From the NCBI RefSeq assembly GCF_013408745.1, contig NZ_JACCBJ010000001.1:1-64000 (forward strand): a stretch of DNA of 64,000 bases, read 5' to 3'. Every line of letters starts with the position of its first letter. Position 1 is the stretch's first letter. Source of the stretch: Leifsonia soli (lineage in GTDB: Bacteria > Actinomycetota > Actinomycetes > Actinomycetales > Microbacteriaceae). Position numbers and translations under genes: made by a program. The notes beneath the pieces were generated by a model. It was not told the DNA's origin. It saw only the letters and a list, made by a program, of their open reading frames with translations, and searched no databases. Of the stretch, positions 24,669-34,314 are shown piece after piece.

Positions 24669-25955
24669 GTGGCCCTCATCGTCCAGAAGTTCGGCGGTTC
24701 GTCCGTCGCGACAGCTGAGAGCATCAAGCGCGTCGCGAAGCGCATCGTCGAGACGCGCAAGGCCGGCAACGAGGTCGTCGTCGCCGTCTCCGCCATGGGC
24801 GACACGACGGACGAGCTCATCGATCTGGCGCACGAGGTCACCCCCATCCCCGCGCCACGGGAGCTCGACATGCTTCTCACGGCCGGCGAGCGCATCTCCA
24901 TGGCGCTTCTCGCCATGGCGATCAAGAGCATGGGATACGACGCGCGGTCCTTCACCGGCAGCCAGGCCGGCATGATCACCGACGCGCAGCACGGGTCGGC
25001 CCGCATCGTCGACGTCACGCCCGGCCGCATCCAGGACGCCCTGACCGAGGGCGCCATCGCGATCGTCGCCGGCTTCCAGGGGTTCAGCCGCGAGTCGCGC
25101 GACATCACGACGCTCGGCCGCGGCGGCTCCGACACGACCGCCGTCGCCCTCGCCGCCGCCCTGGGCGCCGAGGTGTGCGAGATCTACACCGACGTCGACG
25201 GGGTCTTCACCTCCGACCCGCGCCAGGTGCCGCTCGCGCGCAAGATCGACCGCATCACCAGCGAGGAGATGCTGGAGCTCGCGGCCGCCGGGGCGAAGGT
25301 GCTGCACATCCGCGCCGTCGAGTACGCCCGGCGTCACAACGTGACGCTGCACGTGCGGTCGTCGTTCTCCAACAAGGAGGGCACGTATGTCCTCAACGAA
25401 GCAGCGGCCGCCGAGGCCGCCAAGAAGGATGGAACCGTGGAAGAGCCCATCATCTCCGGCGTGGCCACCGACCTGAGCGAGGCCAAGATCACCGTCGTCG
25501 GCGTGCCCGACGTTCCCGGAAAGGCCGCGCAGATCTTCAAGATCGTCGCAAAGGCCAATGCGAACGTCGACATGATCGTCCAGAACGTGTCCGCTGCGGC
25601 GACCAGCCTCACCGACATCTCCTTCACCCTTCCCAAGTCGGAGGGGCAGCGGGTGCTGACCGCCCTCACCGCCGAGCACGACGAGGTCGGCTTCCAGTCC
25701 CTGCAGTACGACGACCAGATCGGCAAGCTGGCGCTCGTCGGCGCGGGGATGCGCACCAACTCCGGCGTCTCCGCGAAGCTGTTCGAGGCGCTCTACGACG
25801 CGGGCATCAACATCGAGATGATCTCCACCAGCGAGATCCGCATCTCCGTCGTCACGCGCGCCGACACGGTCGCCGAGGCGGCCCGCGTCGTGCACACCGC
25901 CTTCGGCCTCGACGGCGACGAGAAGGCCGTCGTCTACGCCGGCACCGGGCGGTAG
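24669..25955 (+). CDS. lysC: Aspartate kinase (alpha chain and full reading frame)
   Basis: The 428-residue enzyme phosphorylates aspartate, the first step to lysine, diaminopimelate, threonine and methionine. The kinase domain has [15 protein letters not shown] (residues 5-19), [18 protein letters not shown] and [13 protein letters not shown]. Two ACT domains fill the C-terminal 170 residues and are the site of concerted Lys+Thr feedback in relatives. I chose GTG 24669 over 24651 because AGGAGAG lies about 6 nt upstream and the usual N-terminus [10 protein letters not shown] results. asd follows after 70 bp, as in corynebacteria. Confidence 0.95.
   Translation: MALIVQKFGGSSVATAESIKRVAKRIVETRKAGNEVVVAVSAMGDTTDELIDLAHEVTPIPAPRELDMLLTAGERISMALLAMAIKSMGYDARSFTGSQAGMITDAQHGSARIVDVTPGRIQDALTEGAIAIVAGFQGFSRESRDITTLGRGGSDTTAVALAAALGAEVCEIYTDVDGVFTSDPRQVPLARKIDRITSEEMLELAAAGAKVLHIRAVEYARRHNVTLHVRSSFSNKEGTYVLNEAAAAEAAKKDGTVEEPIISGVATDLSEAKITVVGVPDVPGKAAQIFKIVAKANANVDMIVQNVSAAATSLTDISFTLPKSEGQRVLTALTAEHDEVGFQSLQYDDQIGKLALVGAGMRTNSGVSAKLFEALYDAGINIEMISTSEIRISVVTRADTVAEAARVVHTAFGLDGDEKAVVYAGTGR
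25437..25955 (+). CDS. lysC: Internal start for the aspartate kinase beta chain
   Basis: An in-frame GTG at 25437 begins [17 protein letters not shown] and is preceded by AAGAAGGATGG, a good ribosome site about 7-12 nt upstream. The 172-residue product equals the regulatory beta subunit (two ACT domains) known from Corynebacterium and Bacillus alpha2-beta2 aspartokinases, whose beta chain begins at the equivalent residue. That the site is used here is inferred. Confidence 0.7.
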   Translation: MEEPIISGVATDLSEAKITVVGVPDVPGKAAQIFKIVAKANANVDMIVQNVSAAATSLTDISFTLPKSEGQRVLTALTAEHDEVGFQSLQYDDQIGKLALVGAGMRTNSGVSAKLFEALYDAGINIEMISTSEIRISVVTRADTVAEAARVVHTAFGLDGDEKAVVYAGTGR

Positions 25956-25998
25956 ACCGCACGGCGAACGGGAATGGCCGCGCGACCGGCGCGGTTGA

Positions 25999-27111
<1,113 letters not shown>

Positions 27112-27143
27112 GCGGCTCGCCGTCCCGTCGTTTCCGCGGGGAG

Positions 27144-27171
27144 GGAGTTGTCTCGACATCGAGACAACTCC
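27144..27171. promoter_or_regulatory. 13-bp-arm perfect palindrome between asd and mqo
   Basis: GGAGTTGTCTCGA (27144-27156) and TCGAGACAACTCC (27159-27171) are exact reverse complements separated by only CA. The 2-nt gap is short for an RNA hairpin loop and suits a dimeric repressor (MarR-like operators have this TCTCGA-N2-TCGAGA form). Alternatively it terminates asd, lying 32 bp past its stop without a U-tract. It lies 53 bp upstream of the mqo -10 box. Confidence 0.55.
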
Positions 27172-27223
27172 TCGCCAACGGGCGGTGTACGCGCCGTCGG
27201 GCGGTGTCACGTCCGCCGCATCA

Positions 27224-27229
27224 TAGGAT
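27224..27229 (+). promoter_or_regulatory. Leaderless promoter of mqo
   Basis: TAGGAT ends 7 nt before the GTG start of mqo; no Shine-Dalgarno is present. Confidence 0.55.
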
Positions 27230-27235
27230 TGACGG

Positions 27236-28711
27236 GTGAGCAATTCTCCCATCGACGTCGTCCTGATCGGCGGCGGCATCATGAGTGCCACGCTGGGGGC
27301 CATGATCCAGCGTGTCCAGCCCGACTGGAGCATCCGCATCTACGAGCGCCTGGGCGAAGTGGCCCAGGAGTCGTCGAACCCCTGGAACAACGCGGGCACC
27401 GGCCACGCGGCCCTGTGCGAGCTCAACTACATGCCCGAGGCGTCCGACGGCACCGTCGACCCGGCCAAGGCGATCAGCATCAACGAGCAGTTCCAGCTCA
27501 GCCGCCAGTTCTGGGCGAGCCTCGTCGCCGCCGGCGATCTGCCGGAGCCCAACACGTTCATCAACTCCACCCCGCACATGACCTTCGTGCGCGGCCGTGA
27601 CAACGTGCGCTACCTCCGCAAGCGCTACGAGGCGCTGAAGGACCAGCCGCTGTTCGCCGGCATGGAGTACTCGGAAGACCCCGCGGTCATCGGCGAGTGG
27701 ACGCCGCTCCTCACCAAGAAGCGCAACGCGCGCCAGCGCATCGCCGCCACCCGTCAGACCTCCGGCACCGACGTCGACTTCGGCGCGCTGACGCGCGCGC
27801 TCATCGACAACCTCATCGAGAACGGCGCCGAGCTCGCGCTCAACCACACCGTCCGCAGCATCAAGCGCACCAAGGACGGCCTCTGGCGGCTCTCCGTCCG
27901 TCACGAAGTGGGCAACACGCCGCACGTCGCGACGGCGCGGTTCGTCTTCGTCGGCGCGGGCGGCGGCGCGCTGCACCTGCTGCAGAAGTCCGGCATCCCC
28001 GAGATCAGGGGCTTCGGCGGTTTCCCGATCTCCGGCCAGTTCCTGCGCACCACCAACCCGAAGCTGGTCGCCCAGCATCAGGCGAAGGTCTACGGCAAAG
28101 CGGCCGTCGGCGCCCCGCCGATGTCGGTGCCGCACCTCGACACCCGCGTCGTCGATGGTCAGGCCTCGCTGCTGTTCGGCCCGTACGCCGGATTCAGCCC
28201 GAAGTTCCTCAAGACGGGCTCCTGGTTCGACCTGCCCGGCTCCGTGCGGCCCGGCAACATCGGCCCGATGCTCGCGGTCGCCCGCGACAATTTCGACCTC
28301 ATCAAGTACCTCGTCGGCGAGCTCCTCGCCAACCGCGCCAAGAAGCTGAAGGCGCTGCAGGAGTTCATGCCGACCGCGAAGATGGAGGACTGGGAGCTCA
28401 TCACCGCGGGCCAGCGTGTGCAGGTGATGAAGAAGGATGCCAAGAAGGGCGGCGTCCTGCAGTTCGGCACCGAGGTGGTCGCCGCGGAGGACGGTTCGAT
28501 CGCCGGTCTCCTCGGAGCCTCGCCGGGTGCATCCACCGCGGTCCCCATCATGGTCGACCTGCTGAAGCACTGCTTCCCCGACCGGTTCGGCGAGTGGCTT
28601 CCGACGCTGAAGGAGCTCATCCCGACCGTCGGCACGACGCTGAACGACCGGCCCGCCGACGCCAAGCGCGTGCTCGAGACGACAGCGGAGACCCTGCACC
28701 TGCAGCACTGA
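27236..28711 (+). CDS. mqo: Malate:quinone oxidoreductase
   Basis: The 491-residue peripheral membrane flavoprotein oxidises malate to oxaloacetate and passes electrons to menaquinone. It has the FAD-binding [10 protein letters not shown] (residues 12-21) and the family-specific [36 protein letters not shown] and [10 protein letters not shown] segments. The length matches the family. The GTG start directly follows a TAGGAT box, indicating leaderless translation. It replaces or supplements a soluble malate dehydrogenase in the TCA cycle. Confidence 0.96.
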   Translation: MSNSPIDVVLIGGGIMSATLGAMIQRVQPDWSIRIYERLGEVAQESSNPWNNAGTGHAALCELNYMPEASDGTVDPAKAISINEQFQLSRQFWASLVAAGDLPEPNTFINSTPHMTFVRGRDNVRYLRKRYEALKDQPLFAGMEYSEDPAVIGEWTPLLTKKRNARQRIAATRQTSGTDVDFGALTRALIDNLIENGAELALNHTVRSIKRTKDGLWRLSVRHEVGNTPHVATARFVFVGAGGGALHLLQKSGIPEIRGFGGFPISGQFLRTTNPKLVAQHQAKVYGKAAVGAPPMSVPHLDTRVVDGQASLLFGPYAGFSPKFLKTGSWFDLPGSVRPGNIGPMLAVARDNFDLIKYLVGELLANRAKKLKALQEFMPTAKMEDWELITAGQRVQVMKKDAKKGGVLQFGTEVVAAEDGSIAGLLGASPGASTAVPIMVDLLKHCFPDRFGEWLPTLKELIPTVGTTLNDRPADAKRVLETTAETLHLQH

Positions 28712-28724
28712 TCGCTGGACAGTG

Positions 28725-28754
28725 GCGAGGGCGACCTGTTATGGTCGTCCTCGC
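28725..28754 (+). terminator. 12-bp hairpin after mqo / start of ABC-F leader
   Basis: GCGAGGGCGACC (28725-28736) pairs with GGTCGTCCTCGC (28743-28754) with one G-U, around loop TGTTAT. It could terminate mqo (14 bp past the stop, no U-tract) or be the first element of the ABC-F leader. It contains the ribosome site and start codon of the 7-codon ORF described next. Confidence 0.5.
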
Positions 28755-28764
28755 TATGAAGTGA
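28741..28764 (+). CDS. 7-residue leader ORF ahead of ABC-F gene
   Basis: ATG at 28741, 10 nt after GAGGG, opens a frame encoding MVVLAMK and ending at TGA 28762-28764. Short leader peptides that stall ribosomes control many ABC-F and erm resistance genes. This one is embedded in the hairpin at 28725-28754. Its translation is unproven. Confidence 0.35.
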   Translation: MVVLAMK

Positions 28765-28846
28765 GAACCTCCTGACGTCCCGCGCCTGAGGCGCCGTCGA
28801 TGTGAGTGAGGACCCTTCGGTCGCTGCGCTGCCCGGTCAGGCACCT

Positions 28847-28918
28847 GGGCGCTCCGGCGCCCGCTCACGACGGATATCGCCCGGCGGGAACCCGCTCCTC
28901 GTGGAGCGCCCGGAAAGG
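28847..28918 (+). promoter_or_regulatory. Mutually exclusive leader hairpins at ABC-F ribosome site
   Basis: GGGCGC (28847-28852) can pair locally with GCGCCC (28857-28862). Alternatively the longer GGGCGCTCC (28847-28855) can pair with GGAGCGCCC (28903-28911), which directly abuts the Shine-Dalgarno GGAAAGG (28912-28918). A third option is CGCTCC (28893-28898) with GGAGCG (28903-28908). Such alternatives are the layout of translation attenuators. Confidence 0.45.
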
Positions 28919-28927
28919 CGATTCCCC

Positions 28928-30541
28928 ATGTCAACGATCACGTTCACCCCGCTGCGCGCCGACGGCGTCTCGGTCAGCTACGGCGAGCGTCGCGTCCTCA
29001 CCGACGTCTCCCTCACCGTCGGCCCCGGCGCCCGGGTCGGGCTCATCGGCGAGAACGGTGCCGGCAAGTCCACGCTGTTGCGTGTGCTCGCCGGCGCCGA
29101 GACGCCGGACTCCGGCGCGCTCACGCGACCGGAACGCACCGGCTTCCTCTGGCAGGAGGTGCGGTTCGAGCCGGGAGACACGCTCGCGGCGCTCATCGAG
29201 CACGCCCTCACCGACGTGCGCGCGATCGAGCGGGAGCTCGAGGCGGCCGCCGCGGCGCTCGGCTCCGGAGACGCAGCGTCCGACGCGCGCTACGACGCCG
29301 CCCTCGCGGCGGCGGAACGCGCCGGGATCTGGAGCATCGAGGCGCGCCGGGACGAGGTGCTCGACGGACTCGGTGTCGGCGGCATCCCGCTCACCCGTCG
29401 GTTGAGCGAGGTGTCGGGGGGTCAGCGGAGCCGGTTCGCCCTGGCCGCGCTGCTCCTCGGCCGGCCGGACGCCCTGCTGCTCGACGAGCCGACGAATCAC
29501 CTGGACGATGAGGCGGCCGCCTTCCTGGAGCGACAGCTGCGGGAATGGGCCGGGCCTGTCGTGTTCGCCAGCCACGACCGGGCGTTCCTCGACGCCGTCG
29601 CCACCGGGCTGCTCGATCTCGACCCGGCGCGGTCGGGCACCACGGCCTTCGGCGGGGGATACAGCGCGTATCTCGCCGAGAAGGAGGCCGAGCGGGCGCG
29701 GTGGGAGAAGCAGTACGCCGATGAGCAGCAGGAACTCAGAGAGCTCACGCACTCCGTCGATGTCACCGCGCGGTCCATCGCCTGGTCGGGGAAGGTGCGC
29801 GACAACGACAAGTTCGTGAAGTCCGTGAAGGGCAACGCCCTCGATCGCCAGATCAGCCGACGCATCCGCAATGCGGAGGGGCGGCTGGAGGATCTGCGCA
29901 CCGCCCAGGTGCGCAAGCCTCCCGCGCGTCTCGGCTTCGCGGGCATCCCCTCGGGGTTCCAGAGCCTCGACGACGGGTCGGGGCTGCTGGTGCATGCGCG
30001 GCAGGTGCGCGTGCCCGGCCGTCTGCAGGTCGACGACTTCGCCGTCGCGCCGACCAGCCGCATCCTGGTCACGGGTGCGAACGGTGCGGGCAAGTCGACC
30101 CTGCTGTCCGTGCTGGCGGGCCGCCTCGAACCTGGGAGCGGTGCGCTGCAGCGACGGCGCGGCCTCCGGGTCGGGCTGCTGGAGCAGGACGTGCGGTTCG
30201 CCGACCCGGGGCTCTCGCCGCGCAGGATCTACGAGGCGGCGGTGGGGGAGCGGCGGGCGGAGGCGGTTCCGCTCACCTCGCTCGGGCTGATCGCACAGCG
30301 CGATGCCGACCGGCCGGTCGGTGCACTGTCGGTCGGTCAGCAGCGACGGCTCGCTCTCGCGCTGATCCTCGCCCGGCCGCCGCACCTGTTCCTGCTCGAC
30401 GAGCCGACCAACCATCTCTCGCTCGCCCTGGCGACGGAGCTGGAGGATGCGCTGGGCGCCTATCCCGGGGCGGTCGTGGTCGCCAGTCACGACCGCTGGC
30501 TCCGTTCCGGATGGGCGGGGGAGACGGTGCACCTTGATTAG
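28928..30541 (+). CDS. ABC-F ATPase, antibiotic-target-protection type
   Basis: This is 537 residues with two ABC ATPase domains and no membrane segments. The first has GENGAGKST and signature SGGQRSRFALAALLL then LLDEPTNHLDD. The second has TGANGAGKSTL, signature SVGQQRRLALALIL and DEPTNHLS. A charged interdomain linker contains RWEKQYADEQQEL. ABC-F proteins bind the ribosome, and the short-linker actinobacterial type includes macrolide, lincosamide and streptogramin protection factors. The ATG at 28928 has GGAAAGG 9 nt upstream. The frame is open upstream to a GTG at 28802, but that region is leader. The structured leader suggests drug induction. Confidence 0.85.
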   Translation: MSTITFTPLRADGVSVSYGERRVLTDVSLTVGPGARVGLIGENGAGKSTLLRVLAGAETPDSGALTRPERTGFLWQEVRFEPGDTLAALIEHALTDVRAIERELEAAAAALGSGDAASDARYDAALAAAERAGIWSIEARRDEVLDGLGVGGIPLTRRLSEVSGGQRSRFALAALLLGRPDALLLDEPTNHLDDEAAAFLERQLREWAGPVVFASHDRAFLDAVATGLLDLDPARSGTTAFGGGYSAYLAEKEAERARWEKQYADEQQELRELTHSVDVTARSIAWSGKVRDNDKFVKSVKGNALDRQISRRIRNAEGRLEDLRTAQVRKPPARLGFAGIPSGFQSLDDGSGLLVHARQVRVPGRLQVDDFAVAPTSRILVTGANGAGKSTLLSVLAGRLEPGSGALQRRRGLRVGLLEQDVRFADPGLSPRRIYEAAVGERRAEAVPLTSLGLIAQRDADRPVGALSVGQQRRLALALILARPPHLFLLDEPTNHLSLALATELEDALGAYPGAVVVASHDRWLRSGWAGETVHLD

Positions 30542-30543
30542 CC

Positions 30544-30561
30544 TTCGAACATATGTTCGAA
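30544..30561. promoter_or_regulatory. LexA (SOS) box
   Basis: TTCGAACATATGTTCGAA is a perfect 18-bp palindrome matching the actinobacterial SOS box CGAAC-N4-GTTCG. It ends 7 bp before the ATG of the radical SAM gene and contains a possible -10 (TATGTT, 30552-30557), so LexA binding should block transcription. Confidence 0.9.
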
Positions 30562-30568
30562 TGGTGGC

Positions 30569-31717
30569 ATGCGCTGGAGTGGTCAGGAGTTGTCGGTCGA
30601 CGAGCCGTCCGCTCTGCCCGGGCTTGCGCGGCTGAACAATCTGGTGCGCTCCGTGCGCACCCCCGACTTCGCCGGCATCACGTTCCACGAGGTGCTGGCG
30701 AAGTCGGCGCTCAACCGCATCCCGGGCGGTGGAGGGCCGATGCCGTTCGGGTGGACGATCAATCCGTACCGGGGGTGCTCGCACGCGTGCGTGTACTGCT
30801 TCGCGCGACCGACGCACACCTACCTCGATCTCGACTCGGGGAAAGACTTCGACAACGAGATCATCGTCAAGGTGAACGTGGCCGATGTGCTGCGCAAAGA
30901 ACTCGCCAAGCCCAGCTGGGGCCATCATCCGGTCGCGCTCGGCACGAACACCGATCCCTATCAGCGTGCGGAGGGCCGGTACGGGCTGATGCCGGGCATC
31001 ATCGACGCGCTGGCCGAGTCGGGCACGCCGTTCAGCATCCTCACGAAGGGGTCACTGCTGCGACGCGACCTCGACCGGCTGGTCGAGGCGAACAAGCGGG
31101 TCCCGGTCGACCTCGCCATGTCGATCGCCGTCTACGACGACGACCTGCAGCAGTCCGTCGAGCCGGGCACCCCGACGACCAAAGCGCGTCTCGCCACCGT
31201 CACCGCGGTGCGCGAGCACGGTCTCGACTGCTCCGTCTTCCTGATGCCGATCATCCCGTACCTGACCGACACCCGTGCGCATCTCGACGAAGCCCTCCGC
31301 CAGGCCAAAGAGGCCGGGGCCACCTCCGTGCTCTATTCGGCCCTGCACCTGAAGCCGGGCGTCAAAGAGTGGTTCTACCTGTGGCTCGGGCGAGAGCACC
31401 CGGAGCTGCTGCCGCAGTATCGGCGCATGTACGGCCGTGGCACGTATGCGCCCCAGGAGTATCGCCGGTGGCTGGCCGGTCGCATCAAGCCTCTGATCCG
31501 GGCGCACGGGCTGGAGCGCGGCCGCGAAGATCCGCTGACCGGCGGTGTGCGATCGAGCGCGCTCGGGATGCTGCGCGATGACGAGGGGGAGCGGCAGCTG
31601 GTGGGGTCGGCGGCGCGTGCGGTGTCGTCCACTCCGCCGCACGGAGAGGCGCCCGACGCGGCGTCGATCGTGAGCGCATCGCTGACCGGATTGGGGGTCC
31701 AGCCCACCCTGTTCTGA
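30569..31717 (+). CDS. Rv2578c-family radical SAM protein, SOS-regulated
   Basis: The 382-residue protein has the [4Fe-4S] motif C-X3-C-X2-C as CSHACVYC (Cys70, Cys74, Cys77), with GTNTDPYQ and a TIM-barrel-like core following. It belongs to the SplB-like Rv2578c family, whose reaction is undefined. The LexA box directly at the start places it in the DNA damage response. SplB relatives repair spore photoproduct by radical chemistry, so a DNA-lesion role is an attractive inference, but the C-terminal part here (RSSALGMLRDDEGERQ...) is family-specific and gives no mechanism. Confidence 0.9.
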   Translation: MRWSGQELSVDEPSALPGLARLNNLVRSVRTPDFAGITFHEVLAKSALNRIPGGGGPMPFGWTINPYRGCSHACVYCFARPTHTYLDLDSGKDFDNEIIVKVNVADVLRKELAKPSWGHHPVALGTNTDPYQRAEGRYGLMPGIIDALAESGTPFSILTKGSLLRRDLDRLVEANKRVPVDLAMSIAVYDDDLQQSVEPGTPTTKARLATVTAVREHGLDCSVFLMPIIPYLTDTRAHLDEALRQAKEAGATSVLYSALHLKPGVKEWFYLWLGREHPELLPQYRRMYGRGTYAPQEYRRWLAGRIKPLIRAHGLERGREDPLTGGVRSSALGMLRDDEGERQLVGSAARAVSSTPPHGEAPDAASIVSASLTGLGVQPTLF

Positions 31718-31828
31718 CAGCGGTCCTCTCCGCACCAACTCCATAGCGTCGGCGCGGCGATCGGGGTACGAGCGGCCGGGGTACACAGACGCCGTCTCGG
31801 ATGCCATAATCCGGGAGGGGACCGAGGA

Positions 31829-33073
31829 GTGCTCGGGCTCGGAAGGGACGGCGACGTGTCGCTCGGTCTGCCCAGCCATCTGGCACGACCTGCGAACTCG
31901 CGCGCTCTCGCCACGGCCGCCCGCTGGGCCGGCCTGATCTGCCTCGGCGCCGCCGTCGTGAACGTCGGCAGCGCCAGCCTGGCCGACGGCAACGTCACGT
32001 CGTGGGTGACCCTGCTCGTGCTGGTGCCGATGGTCGCGCTCCTCCTCGCGCTCGCGCGGGGCCGCACCGTGGGGCTCACGGTCGCGTACCTGCTCGTCGG
32101 CACGGTCTGCACCTACTTCTACGTCGTCGCCCTGTTCACCAGCACACCCGCGTACCGCGACACCAACCTGTTCGTCGTCGCGCTGCCGGTGGTCGCCATG
32201 ACGCTCGTCGGCGGGACGGGCACGGGGGCTCTCGCCGGCATCCTCTGGGCGACTCTCGGCTTCGCGCTCGCGGAGGCGGCCGTGATGCTCGGCGCAGCGA
32301 CGACCGGCCGCGCCTACATCCCGGATGCGATCTCGCTGGGTGCCTACCTGCTGCTGGTCGGCGTCCTCACCTTCGATGGACTGACCCGGGGCACCCGGTC
32401 GCGCGCTCAGGCCGCGTTGCATCGCGCCGTGCGCGACGCCCGGCTGATCGATCTGCGGCGCGAACTGCTGGCCGCGTCCACCGCCGACCTGCACGACACG
32501 GTGCTCAGCGAGCTGGTGGCCGTCGCCGCCGCGCAGCCCGGCCCGCTGGACGAGCGCCTCGCCCGCCGCATCGACTCCGACCTCCGCGGTCTCGCCGCCG
32601 GGGTTCCGACCGCGGACGGGGACGGGGCCGTCACGACCGCCGAGGCCGACCCCTGGTACGACAGCGAACTCCATCGCGCGATCGAAGCGGCCCGCGACGA
32701 GGGCCTCACGGTCGATATCTCGGGCGATCGCACGGCATACACGACCCTGGGCGACGACGCCCGCCGCGCTCTCGGCCTGGCCGTCCGGCAGTGTCTGGTG
32801 AACGTCGTCCGGCACTCCGGAAGCCCGAGTGCTGAGGTCGCCCTGTCCGCCGGAGGGGGATCCCTCTCCGTGATGGTGGTGGACGGCGGCAGCGGCTTCC
32901 CCACATCGGCTCCCGCCGCCGACCGTCTCGGGCTCCGCCAGTCCGTCGGCGACCGGATCGCCCGCGTCGGAGGAACGGTCGACATCTACTCGAGCGCCGA
33001 TGTCGGCACGACCGTCATCCTCACCGTTCCGATCGCGCCTGGCGCCTCGATCGCCGAGGGGTGCGGCGGATGA
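31829..33073 (+). CDS. Sensor histidine kinase (HisKA_3 type)
   Basis: The 414-residue kinase has about six TM segments in residues 28-185. The phosphoacceptor helix is TADLHDTVLSEL with His222. The HATPase domain has an N-box (VNVVRHSG, Asn about 325), G1 box VVDGGSGF and closing GLRQSVGDRIARVGG with DVGTTVIL. CATAAT (31805-31810) and GGGAGGGG ahead of the GTG start give a complete promoter and ribosome site. It is first in a three-gene ATGA-overlapping operon with a kinase-like protein and a NarL-type regulator. The signal is unknown; almost nothing of the protein is extracellular, so it may sense the membrane. Confidence 0.88.
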   Translation: MLGLGRDGDVSLGLPSHLARPANSRALATAARWAGLICLGAAVVNVGSASLADGNVTSWVTLLVLVPMVALLLALARGRTVGLTVAYLLVGTVCTYFYVVALFTSTPAYRDTNLFVVALPVVAMTLVGGTGTGALAGILWATLGFALAEAAVMLGAATTGRAYIPDAISLGAYLLLVGVLTFDGLTRGTRSRAQAALHRAVRDARLIDLRRELLAASTADLHDTVLSELVAVAAAQPGPLDERLARRIDSDLRGLAAGVPTADGDGAVTTAEADPWYDSELHRAIEAARDEGLTVDISGDRTAYTTLGDDARRALGLAVRQCLVNVVRHSGSPSAEVALSAGGGSLSVMVVDGGSGFPTSAPAADRLGLRQSVGDRIARVGGTVDIYSSADVGTTVILTVPIAPGASIAEGCGG

Positions 33074-34314
33074 CCGCCCTGAACCCGCGCACCATCGTCC
33101 GGGCGCGATCGGTGACGCTCGAGCGCACGCCCCAGCGATTGGACCCCCTCGGAGCCCAGTCGGCCTGGCCGCTCGTGCCGCTGCTCGGGGGCGTCGCCCT
33201 CGCGTACGCCGTCTACTCCACCATCATCCACGCCGGCCAGATCCGGGACGCGTCGCTCGCCATCGTCGCGATCGGCGTCCTCCTCCTCGCCGTGGTGATC
33301 GCGACGATCCGCACGCACCCCGGCTTCGCACCGTTCGGGCGGTGGTCGCACTTCTCGGTCGTCGCCTTCAGCGTCACCGCCGCCGCGCTCTTCGATTCGT
33401 CCGTGTGGGGACGCAACGAGCGCATCCAAGACGACTGGGGGCAGATCGCCGTCGCCCTCCTGCTCATCGCGATGCCGCTCTATCGGCCGATCGGCGAGGT
33501 CGCCGGGTCCGCCGTCGTCGCGGCCATCGTGCTCGGCGGCCTGGCGGCGGCCCAGCACTCGCTCGTCATCGCGAACATCCCCCTGGTGTACGCGACCGTC
33601 GCGGCGACGCCCATCCTCGCCCTCGCCGCCGGCGGCGCCGGATATGCGTGGACGCTCACCGGCGAGACGCTGCGCTGGAGGGAAGTCGCGCGCGAGGGGC
33701 AGCTCCGGCTCGAGGCCGAGTTGCGTCAGGCGGCCGAGCGGATGGTCGCCCAGGAGCGCATGACCGCGCTGAACGCCGAGGCGGTGCCGTTCCTCACGTC
33801 CCTCGCCCATCGCGGCACGGTGACGGCGGAGGACATCGACAGCGCCCGTTCCATCGCCGAGCGGTTGCGCAGGATGTCGGTGCGTGCCGTCTCCCGTACC
33901 TGGTTGGAGGACACCCTCGAGCTCGCCCTCGCTCCCCGGCTCGTGGAGGCGCCGGCGGCGGCGACCGACGAGCGAGACGGTCCGCGCGTCGACGACCCCG
34001 ACCGGCTCGAGCGCGTGCTGACGGCCGACCAGCGCGCCATCGTCGGTGCCATGATCGCGACGGTGGCGGGGCGCCCTGGACTCGACCCGTGCTCCGTCCT
34101 CCTCACGGCGAGAGAACCAGAACGGCCGTCCTTCGCGCTGCACGCGGCGATCGCGGAGCCCCGCCGCGACCTGCGCCGCGAACTCCTCCCGTTCGTCAGC
34201 TCCCTCAACTCCGTCGCCATGCGCGCGACCATGCGGTTGCGCGCAGGCGACGTCACCATCCGGTTCGCCTACCCCCACGGCGGATTCCCCGACAATGAAG
34301 GCAGAAGACGATGA
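33070..34314 (+). CDS. Membrane protein resembling a kinase without ATP-binding domain
   Basis: This is 414 residues starting in ATGA overlap with the kinase gene. Five or six TM helices occupy about residues 40-200, arranged as in the neighbouring kinase. A helical segment (RLEAELRQAAERMVAQERMTALNAEAVPF) follows where a phosphoacceptor would be. I see no LHD-type His and no N- or G-box in the C-terminal 200 residues. It is probably a degenerate paralog acting as a signal partner of the kinase. The response regulator gene overlaps its end (ATGA). Confidence 0.7.
   Translation: MTALNPRTIVRARSVTLERTPQRLDPLGAQSAWPLVPLLGGVALAYAVYSTIIHAGQIRDASLAIVAIGVLLLAVVIATIRTHPGFAPFGRWSHFSVVAFSVTAAALFDSSVWGRNERIQDDWGQIAVALLLIAMPLYRPIGEVAGSAVVAAIVLGGLAAAQHSLVIANIPLVYATVAATPILALAAGGAGYAWTLTGETLRWREVAREGQLRLEAELRQAAERMVAQERMTALNAEAVPFLTSLAHRGTVTAEDIDSARSIAERLRRMSVRAVSRTWLEDTLELALAPRLVEAPAAATDERDGPRVDDPDRLERVLTADQRAIVGAMIATVAGRPGLDPCSVLLTAREPERPSFALHAAIAEPRRDLRRELLPFVSSLNSVAMRATMRLRAGDVTIRFAYPHGGFPDNEGRRR

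Noticed and set aside
28802..28927. 42-residue N-terminal extension of the ABC-F protein
   Set aside because: ABC-F proteins begin close to the first ATPase domain, and GGAAAGG is correctly spaced for the ATG at 28928. The upstream sequence is the structured leader.
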